A stretch of DNA of 64,000 nucleotides from Fangia hongkongensis FSC776 = DSM 21703 (GTDB lineage Bacteria > Pseudomonadota > Gammaproteobacteria > Francisellales > Francisellaceae), in assembly GCF_000379445.1 (NCBI RefSeq), contig NZ_KB902240.1, positions 62,001-126,000 on the forward strand, read 5' to 3'. Within the stretch, counting starts at the first letter, position 1. Every line of letters begins with the position of its first letter. Both the position numbers and the translations under genes were made by a program. Of the stretch, positions 57,852 through 64,000 are shown one piece after another. The notes under the pieces were generated by a model, which was not told the origin of the DNA, searched no databases, and was given only the letters and a program-made list of their open reading frames with translations.

Positions 57852-58643
57852 CTATGGTTTTTTAATATAAATATGTGCCCAATATTTTGCAATATTTTTA
57901 CTCCACTCTGAGCTCTCCCTAGACACAAGATTTCTTAGCGGTAGACCATCCTTAACTAAATCAAGCAGTTTTCTACTAGATGATGTAAATCCACCAAACC
58001 CACCAAATAAAATTTGGCTCTGCTCAAAAAAGCACTCAGAAACTATAGCTTCCAGCTTTTTAGCACTAAGTGCAGAGTCAAGCGCTGCCTTGATGAAATG
58101 TTCACCATTTTTACCAGGGGCGGTGCGAATAAGAAAACTCCTATCAGGCTCATCAACAGAAATTACATCAGTAAAGTAAACATAGCCACCAGAACGTAAA
58201 ACACGAAATGCTTCAAGCAAGGCTTTCTTTGGATTAGGAACATTTCTTAGCATAAACTGACTAACAACTAAGTCATATGTATTGTCTTCAAATGGCAAAT
58301 CTACCGCATCACCGATCGTACATATAGCAGAGGTTCCTGTTAATTGTTGGATATTTTTTTCAGCCAAGTAAAGCATGGGTTCTGAATGATCCAATAAGGT
58401 AAATTTAGATTGTGAACTCAGCTTTGATAAAATGGATGTTAAATAGCCTGGTCCACACCCGACTTCTAATACATTACCACTTGATTTAACAATACCAGAT
58501 AAATATGCAGCTATATAGGCCTGAAAATAATATGAATCGCTAAACGCCGTTTTTGAGAAATCCATATATAATGATGCCACATCATTCGAGTAGGACTTAG
58601 AAGACCAGAGGGGTTCTTTTTTAACAATTTCAAAATCATTCAT
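57852..58643 (-). CDS. Class I SAM-dependent methyltransferase
   Basis: 263 aa from ATG 58643; GAGG 7 nt upstream supports it over an in-frame TTG at 58658. The SAM-binding motif is VLEVGCGPG (58-66), with a DHSEPM acidic loop, DAVDLPFEDNTYDLVVSQFMLRN split over motif II/III, and VLRSGGYVYFTDV. The UbiE/small-molecule methyltransferase layout implies a low-molecular-weight acceptor. The start overlaps the preceding gene's stop by 8 bases. It has no closer family I can name. Confidence 0.84.
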   Translation of the reverse strand: MNDFEIVKKEPLWSSKSYSNDVASLYMDFSKTAFSDSYYFQAYIAAYLSGIVKSSGNVLEVGCGPGYLTSILSKLSSQSKFTLLDHSEPMLYLAEKNIQQLTGTSAICTIGDAVDLPFEDNTYDLVVSQFMLRNVPNPKKALLEAFRVLRSGGYVYFTDVISVDEPDRSFLIRTAPGKNGEHFIKAALDSALSAKKLEAIVSECFFEQSQILFGGFGGFTSSSRKLLDLVKDGLPLRNLVSRESSEWSKNIAKYWAHIYIKKP

Positions 58644-59043
58644 AATAAACCTCAACAAAAAAATTCCTAGAGCTATTTGCTAATTGTGCTTTCCAATATA
58701 AACGAGCTCCTTTTAGATTTGATATAACTTTATTTTCGGTCATCTTAATACAGCAATGGTCATCATTAACTAAAATTATGCCATTTGTGTCTATTGCACC
58801 TGTGGCATTTCTTTCAATAGAGATTTTTTCACCCGTACTAAGTGAAATAACCTCATGGACATGTATATTAACTCTATCCGAGTAAATTATTGCATAGTCT
58901 ATCCCACGACATGTCCCTTTTAATTCACTAGAAAAAACATCACCTAGATAATGAAAGTTGACACGCTTTCCACCATCATCCAAAGTACAGATTTCATCTA
59001 CTTTTACAAATCGACCATCCATTCGATATAAACAATTACTCAT
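58636..59043 (-). CDS. Unknown beta-rich protein (possibly DUF3237-like)
   Basis: 135 aa, alternating hydrophobic pattern predicting many beta strands, and no signal or membrane segment. RGIDYAIIYSDRVNIHVHEV and GAIDTNGIILVNDD faintly recall the small beta-barrel DUF3237 family, which occurs beside polyketide genes, but the match is weak. It overlaps the diiron-cupin gene and the methyltransferase gene by 8 bases each, so it belongs functionally to the cluster. A cyclase-like or binding role is only a guess. Confidence 0.55.
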   Translation of the reverse strand: MSNCLYRMDGRFVKVDEICTLDDGGKRVNFHYLGDVFSSELKGTCRGIDYAIIYSDRVNIHVHEVISLSTGEKISIERNATGAIDTNGIILVNDDHCCIKMTENKVISNLKGARLYWKAQLANSSRNFFVEVYYE

Positions 59044-60208
59044 CTGTCATCTCACTACCTTCTAATTTAACTAACTCCAAATTTTTTTGTCTATATGAAG
59101 TTTCGCTATTCTTAGGAAAGTATTTTGTAAGGTTATAATCTGTCATTGCCAATATTTTAAGATTATCATTTCCAATATTGATTGTTTGATGGCTAACCCA
59201 TCTTGGAATATATACATAACTACCACCTCGAATATCCTGAACCTCGTCTCCAATGCGAACCTGACCCATACCAGATATAACGTAAAAGAACGCTTCATGA
59301 GCATGTTTATGATATTCATTTTTACACTTTGCAGGAATTATTAGCAATCGTGGATCTAAAACTCTACCCTGTATTGCAAATCGCTTAACAGAGAAATTCA
59401 CAGACTGTTCACAAGATTTGTTTTCGTATAATAAACTATCAGTTAATTGATCTTCAAAACTAACAATACTGTCATATTTTAGCGCTGCTTGATCATTACC
59501 ATTAGCTAGTAAACCCTTCAATATAGGTGAAAAGCGTTTTCCATATATCTCTTTATAAATTTCCGTAAAAAACTCATCACGCAAATTTAACGCTATATTT
59601 ATAGCTTTTATACAAGATTGTTGACAAGTTTCATCTAAACTCTGCCACTGCAACGCATCCTCTAAGGCTTTAGCATGCCCATGATCACAATGTATATGCT
59701 CAACAAAAAATGTCAAATGTTGTTCAGAAACTCCACAACTGCTTAACCCCTGGATAAATATGTTATACAACTCAGCAACGATCCCCTCAGTTGCATACGC
59801 TAATATAGCAAGTACTTCCTTAAAACTTGAATTTGTACATAGTGATAAATAACTATTTACAAAATATTTAGTTATAGGAAGGTATTGTATTGGTGATTCT
59901 TGAACGCCAATCCCACGAAGAAAATTGACAAATAATCTAGAATGTGAGCTCATTAAATTTTTTTCACCAACTTCCTCCCACAAATTAGAGACAATAATAC
60001 TACGTGCCGTTTCATCAGAGCACTTGGCCAAAGCAGTTGCAAGTATACGAGTAAAGTTTGATGAGTAAAAAGAGTACTGAGAAAAGAACAGCGCACAATC
60101 TGGCAGTTCAATTGTATTCTCGGTAAACATTTTTAATAATGGATTAGACCACAACTTATGACACTTTATTAGTTCATTTATATCATTTTTTTGGTAAACC
60201 GCGCCCAT
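59036..60208 (-). CDS. Haem-oxygenase-like diiron oxygenase fused to a cupin
   Basis: 390 aa from ATG 60208, with AGGAG 10 nt upstream. Residues 1-225 form a TenA/PqqC/haem-oxygenase-like helical bundle with the candidate metal ligands E78/E79 in NLWEEVGE, H89, E141/E146 and the H171-x3-D175-x2-H178 block in EHIHCDHGHAK. This matches iron-containing redox enzymes such as UndA, BesC and SznF. Residues 280-365 are a cupin with YHKHAHEAF (H300, H302, E305) and H340 in WVSHQTIN. Such a fusion is unusual. It would be an oxidative tailoring enzyme; the reaction is unknown. Confidence 0.7.
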   Translation of the reverse strand: MGAVYQKNDINELIKCHKLWSNPLLKMFTENTIELPDCALFFSQYSFYSSNFTRILATALAKCSDETARSIIVSNLWEEVGEKNLMSSHSRLFVNFLRGIGVQESPIQYLPITKYFVNSYLSLCTNSSFKEVLAILAYATEGIVAELYNIFIQGLSSCGVSEQHLTFFVEHIHCDHGHAKALEDALQWQSLDETCQQSCIKAINIALNLRDEFFTEIYKEIYGKRFSPILKGLLANGNDQAALKYDSIVSFEDQLTDSLLYENKSCEQSVNFSVKRFAIQGRVLDPRLLIIPAKCKNEYHKHAHEAFFYVISGMGQVRIGDEVQDIRGGSYVYIPRWVSHQTINIGNDNLKILAMTDYNLTKYFPKNSETSYRQKNLELVKLEGSEMTDE

Positions 60209-60340
60209 AGCTATCATTCTCCTATCAATATTTAATCGCAAAGGTTATTGCACTTTTGTTATTTTATTTACTAAATATAGAAATTAAACACCATAGCCAG
60301 TCAGACGAGCTACCAGAAGTGGTGCTTTCATATCAGTAGT

Positions 60341-61222
60341 TTATTTAAGTTTCATCATTTTTTTTGAAATCACATTATATAAATTTGGGTTCTTTAAAAT
60401 GTCATAATGACCACAATCAAAAATATTTAGAGAAGCTCTTATATCCACACTTCGGCAAGTTTCTAACAAATATTCAGACTGATCTATAGGAAGCATCTTG
60501 TCAAATTTTCCATGCATAATACACAAGTCAACCTCACCTGAGTGTTTCATTAAGCTGATATTCTCGACAGGAGAACAAGCACTCCATAATTCGTCCCTAT
60601 TCATGCGATTTTTGAATCGATCTACTATTAAATCAGAAAGTAGCGAATAAACGTCTTCTTCAGCATTTAAAACATTCAAAAAACCTTTGATTATTGGAGG
60701 AAATGTGGCATTAGGTGCTATCAGACCAAGCTGTTTAATCTGAACTGATTTATTACGCATTTCATAAGTAAGAGCTCCAGCACCAAAGCTATGAGTAATA
60801 GCCAAATCAAAACCACCTCCATTGACTAAGCTAATTTGACTTATACACTCCATAAACTCACCAATATCAGTATTACTACCTTCAGAAAGTCCATGAGCTG
60901 GAGCATCAAAGCCTATAACATGAAAATCAGCATTGCATAACAAATTGATAATTCCAGAAAAATCTAAACACCTTCCACCAAAACCATGAACTAATAATAC
61001 TTTTTTATTACTTGTTTGATTCCAATGGTATGTTGTAACTTCCTTATTATTTACTGAAAAATTCATGCTTTTGTCTGTTTTATTTATTAAATCTCGCTCG
61101 GTGCGGTAATACTTATTCCTTTTTTTTGGATAAAACATGATTTGATATGCTGCTTTTGCGGCTTCTAATGGATCATAACCTTTACAAGTTTTGTCAAAAA
61201 GATTGAATTCTTTATTTACCAT
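60341..61222 (-). CDS. Alpha/beta hydrolase
   Basis: 293 aa from ATG 61222 (GGAG 6 nt upstream; another ATG at 61225). It has the oxyanion loop VLLVHGFGGR and the nucleophile elbow in ITHSFGAGALTYE (S in H-S-x-G). KFDKMLP holds the likely acid and CGHYDIL the catalytic His. FDAPAHGLSEGS is typical of esterases and C-C bond hydrolases. The first 75 residues are an extra basic, Tyr-rich extension. In the cluster it could act as a thioesterase or as a self-protection hydrolase. Confidence 0.82.
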   Translation of the reverse strand: MVNKEFNLFDKTCKGYDPLEAAKAAYQIMFYPKKRNKYYRTERDLINKTDKSMNFSVNNKEVTTYHWNQTSNKKVLLVHGFGGRCLDFSGIINLLCNADFHVIGFDAPAHGLSEGSNTDIGEFMECISQISLVNGGGFDLAITHSFGAGALTYEMRNKSVQIKQLGLIAPNATFPPIIKGFLNVLNAEEDVYSLLSDLIVDRFKNRMNRDELWSACSPVENISLMKHSGEVDLCIMHGKFDKMLPIDQSEYLLETCRSVDIRASLNIFDCGHYDILKNPNLYNVISKKMMKLK

Positions 61223-61280
61223 CATACTCTCCTTATATAAGAATTATTTGTTAAATTTATATGCAACCAATGCAACTCCA

Positions 61281-62708
61281 TCAACTACTTTGATAAATAG
61301 ATTCACCATCATTTTGTCTACTCAAAATTAAGTCATCATCTTGATACTTATTTAGCACAGCACTTTTTTTCATTTTTTTGTTATATAGCAACAATATAGC
61401 GATGGCCCCCAGCACCATACCAATTGCACGTGCACTATATATTCCCTCAATACCCAATCCTGCTATAAAGCCTAAAACATAAGCAAGCGGTAATGTTATA
61501 CCTGTCATACAAATTGAATTAGCTATTGCAGGCCAAAAAGAATATTTATAGCCACGAAGAACCCCAGTGGTTATATTACGTATATTATCCGCTATCACAC
61601 CAATGCTATTAATTAGAAACAGGGTTGATGTCGCAATAATTAATGTTTTATTAGTCGTAAATACCTCAGCAAGAAGTTCACTAAAAATATTAAACAGCAA
61701 AGCAACCAATACACCTATACCTAAACTCAGCATAATCGATACTTTACCAACCATCTTTGCATTAGCTATATTATTTGCTCCAAACTCCCTACCAACCAAT
61801 ACTCCAACAGTTTGAGATATTGCAAAAGATATCACAACAACAATTGCTAAATATTGATCTGTAATCTGGTTTTCAGCTAGCATACCCAAAACACCCGCAA
61901 ACATTGTAACTGTAATCACTGTAGCAAGCTCTGATGATATCTGCACTCCGATAGGCATCCCAATCTTAAAAAGAGACTTCAACTCACTCATAAGTTCAAT
62001 AATTTTATTTTTTTCATATAAACCAAAAATTGTAAAATTTTGCTCATATTTCAAATACAAAATAAGTAAAACCAAGTTTATCCAATTTGCAATAACAAAT
62101 GCATAACCCATTCCAGCAATACCAAGCCCTTCCATAGATGCAACTCCATTGACTAATGGATATCCAACACCAACAAAAAGAGCTGTGTTGATGACTGTTG
62201 ATAAAAGCACAGCTTTAGCCTTTGCCATTCCTATCAAAACTTGTTGCATTGCATTGACCATAAGACAAGGTATTATACCCATACAAATGATTGTGAAGTA
62301 TTTTTGAGATAGCCTAGCCAAATGAGGGTCTTGTTCTGCTCCGATATAAATTTTGCTTGCCAATAAGCAAATCACGATAACAGGGAGAGACAAAATTAAT
62401 GACTGAATTAAGCTAGCTTGGAATATTTTACCTACTTGCTTAAAATTACCACTTCCGAAATTAATACCTACTTTAATAGCTACTGAATACATTACACCAA
62501 TTGCAATAGAAAGCAAAAAAAGTTGTCCCGAGGTAATCAGAGGTGTTACCGACAAGTAATCATGGTTGTATCTAACAAGTATCAATGTCATTAAAAAAGC
62601 ATTACCTATAAAAAATAATCTCGATAAAGCAAATGGCCAACCTTGCTGAAGAATTTTTTTTAAAACAATCGCTGCGGATAACTCTATTAGGTTTGATTTA
62701 TACTGCAT
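61281..62708 (-). CDS. MATE-family efflux transporter
   Basis: 475 aa, twelve hydrophobic helices in two six-helix halves. Recognisable MATE parts are LFFIGNAFLMTLILVRYNHD (start), QVLIGMAKAKAVLLSTVINT, IGMPIGVQISSELA opening the second half, and QTVGVLVGREFGANNIANAK. It is probably an Na- or H-coupled exporter, and in this operon the likely exit route for the product. AGGA lies 8 nt upstream of ATG 62708. It overlaps the preceding gene by 22 bases. Confidence 0.9.
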   Translation of the reverse strand: MQYKSNLIELSAAIVLKKILQQGWPFALSRLFFIGNAFLMTLILVRYNHDYLSVTPLITSGQLFLLSIAIGVMYSVAIKVGINFGSGNFKQVGKIFQASLIQSLILSLPVIVICLLASKIYIGAEQDPHLARLSQKYFTIICMGIIPCLMVNAMQQVLIGMAKAKAVLLSTVINTALFVGVGYPLVNGVASMEGLGIAGMGYAFVIANWINLVLLILYLKYEQNFTIFGLYEKNKIIELMSELKSLFKIGMPIGVQISSELATVITVTMFAGVLGMLAENQITDQYLAIVVVISFAISQTVGVLVGREFGANNIANAKMVGKVSIMLSLGIGVLVALLFNIFSELLAEVFTTNKTLIIATSTLFLINSIGVIADNIRNITTGVLRGYKYSFWPAIANSICMTGITLPLAYVLGFIAGLGIEGIYSARAIGMVLGAIAILLLYNKKMKKSAVLNKYQDDDLILSRQNDGESIYQSS

Positions 62709-63226
62709 TTATAAGATCCTTTTTTTGTTTTATTCAAATCAAGTTCAACATAAAAAGTACACGCTGATGCAGACTGCATACAGCACTGAGTGATTTTATG
62801 CTTTTTTATATTTATATTCATTTCGGAAAACCATGCACTTCTTATTTCAAAACAAGGACATTCATAGTTTTCTAAGCTGTTTGCAAGCCTTAACATATAC
62901 AGGGCAAAATTTCTCGTAACATCAACTTCAAAAACACGCTCGCTTTCCACTCTATAGCGAATTTCAACCATTTCATCAGGCCACATTCTTTGTGAACAGC
63001 GTTGAATTATCTCAATAACATCTTCCATACTTGCAATTTTATTTGAAATCAAATACTTTTTGACTTCCTGGCGAGCAACACGCTCAGCTAAAAATATCAA
63101 TATTTTCTTATTTAGTCGATTTGCTACTGCAAAACCAAATTCTGTAGCAACTTCCTGATACCAACGCGCATCATGCAACCACCACAATTGAAAAATTTTT
63201 TTTTCTGACAATTTATGTTCGCTCAT
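62687..63226 (-). CDS. DUF6125-like protein of unknown function
   Basis: 179 aa from ATG 63226, whose AGG is part of the previous gene's stop; a GTG at 63235 would overlap that stop. The N-terminal LWWLHDARWYQEVATEFGFAVANRLNKKI has the Trp/His/Asp and ANRLN pattern of the DUF6125 / L-2-amino-thiazoline-4-carboxylate hydrolase-like group. The second half has a Cys-rich stretch YECPCFEIRS and QCCMQSASAC that could bind metal. Its role is unknown. It is coupled to both neighbours by short overlap or gap. Confidence 0.6.
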   Translation of the reverse strand: MSEHKLSEKKIFQLWWLHDARWYQEVATEFGFAVANRLNKKILIFLAERVARQEVKKYLISNKIASMEDVIEIIQRCSQRMWPDEMVEIRYRVESERVFEVDVTRNFALYMLRLANSLENYECPCFEIRSAWFSEMNINIKKHKITQCCMQSASACTFYVELDLNKTKKGSYKCSINQT

Positions 63227-63231
63227 TAATA

Positions 63232-64000
63232 TCACCTGTATATAATTTGATCTGCCGCCATCTTACCAGAAACTGCCGCTGTCAATAGCCCTCCTGGATA
63301 GAGTGTCCAATGGCCCGCAAAATAGAGGTTTTCAAATGGAGTAGTAACCCCTTGCTCGTTTAATTTAAATAGGGTTCTTTTAGGATTCCAGGTCCAACCA
63401 GCCGTTGCACCATTGTAATTGCCAGTGTATCTAGTATGTGTCATCGGTGCACCATGCATTTTAAAATTAATACTCTCACTAAACCCAGGAATGTATTTCT
63501 CAACATTTTCAATTAATTGCTGACCAACCATAGCCTTGAGCTTCAGGTAGTCTTTAGTTCGTTTTCCTAGGCGATTTATCTTCCAATGATTCATCCAAGC
63601 AATACTAGAAAAACACTGCAATACCACCTGTGATCCGCCCGAATGGGTCATATTCGGATTTTGTAATACTGGTGCTGAAATCTCTACAGGTAAATTTTTA
63701 TGAAAATTTATATCAAAAGGATCTGCAAAGTCACTATCAGGAAAATACCAAGTATGATGACTATTATTAAGTGCTTGTTTTAGTTCATCCACTGGAATTG
63801 ATGTACCAATATATGAAGAAAAAAAGGCTTCACTCGTAGGTGTTTTTTTTGCTTTATTCATTAAACCATGAATAAGAGGATGACCTTTTAATAAAGTTTC
63901 AAGGGCAAATACTAAGTCTGTATTACAGATCACATAATCAGCATGTACAACACTTTTATCACCCAGGCGTACACCTGTTACTTTTTCCCCTTCAGTTATA
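63232..64000 (-). CDS. CrtI/CrtO-like FAD-dependent oxidoreductase (5' part missing)
   Basis: The frame stays open to the right edge, so the gene starts outside the window; 255 residues are visible. The cut begins EGEKVTGVRLGDKSVVHADYVICNTD, the ADxVI(S/C)N strand of phytoene-desaturase-like proteins, split here by a substrate domain. The end carries NLYFAGHWTLYPGGLLTAAVSGKMAADQI, the C-terminal FAD motif. The family desaturates or oxidises polyenes and other hydrophobic substrates. It shares a 5-bp gap with the DUF6125-like gene and is the first visible gene of the cluster. Confidence 0.85.
   Translation of the reverse strand, partial: ITEGEKVTGVRLGDKSVVHADYVICNTDLVFALETLLKGHPLIHGLMNKAKKTPTSEAFFSSYIGTSIPVDELKQALNNSHHTWYFPDSDFADPFDINFHKNLPVEISAPVLQNPNMTHSGGSQVVLQCFSSIAWMNHWKINRLGKRTKDYLKLKAMVGQQLIENVEKYIPGFSESINFKMHGAPMTHTRYTGNYNGATAGWTWNPKRTLFKLNEQGVTTPFENLYFAGHWTLYPGGLLTAAVSGKMAADQIIYR

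Noticed and set aside
57102-64000. Carotenoid gene cluster
   Set aside because: The CrtI-like enzyme alone does not suffice; no phytoene synthase, GGPP synthase or cyclase is beside it, and ispA is 20 kb away in a different context.

Overview
The window looks like the chromosome of an AT-rich gammaproteobacterium, most plausibly from the Francisella/Fastidiosibacter side of the class. That placement is an inference. It rests on the rplM-rpsI-sspA-sspB order, a fused NMN adenylyltransferase-Nudix enzyme together with a long glutamine-type NAD synthetase, a phosphatidylcholine synthase (common in host-associated bacteria), a 180-kDa-type NAD-glutamate dehydrogenase, and strong A+T bias. No taxonomic search was run.

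Layout. 1-6765: a partial GST-fold protein, DUF3301, ubiX, DUF475, a HAD phosphatase, rplM-rpsI, sspA-sspB and metK with a structured leader. 6769-12414: a DUF2235 lipase-fold protein, a possible 48-codon membrane protein, gnd with a YiiX-like hydrolase, and aroK-aroB. 12590-18552: a structured leader, then lptF-lptG-rsmD, a TRIC-type channel, purB and a Wzz-like protein. 18566-24440: slt, then the conserved trio of Zn protease, 7TM-transglutaminase and ATP-grasp ligase, and yigZ. 24493-35389: an ABC exporter, a newly spotted 57-aa secreted protein with its own terminator, then the probable gdh-tex-dolP-nadM operon, with a palindrome in the gdh promoter spacer and a terminator after nadM. 35421-43479: proC-yggT, an EamA transporter, rdgB, hldD-waaA-ispA-pcs and ppk2. 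43534-47073: two tRNA genes flanking a fimT-like pseudopilin gene, poxB, a candidate small RNA with a 20-nt all-pyrimidine loop, a type IV pilin gene and a bidirectional terminator. 47085-56647: guaB, an isochorismatase-fold hydrolase divergent from a LysR regulator, the yadG-yadH-nadE operon, a 2OG-Fe(II) oxygenase and rmuC.

56700-64000 is different in character. A decayed IS3-type OrfA borders a tightly packed, one-strand run of at least eight genes that continues past the window edge: CrtI-like FAD oxidoreductase, DUF6125-like protein, MATE exporter, alpha/beta hydrolase, a haem-oxygenase-like diiron/cupin fusion, an unknown beta-rich protein, a SAM methyltransferase and a FabG-like reductase. 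It reads as a horizontally acquired small-molecule biosynthesis and export cluster of unknown product. It is the best candidate here for an undescribed system.

Many promoters I found share a TTGCAA-like -35 with 16-18 nt spacing (metK, lptF, both tRNAs). Several genes sit in short operons with 1-8 nt overlaps, suggesting translational coupling.
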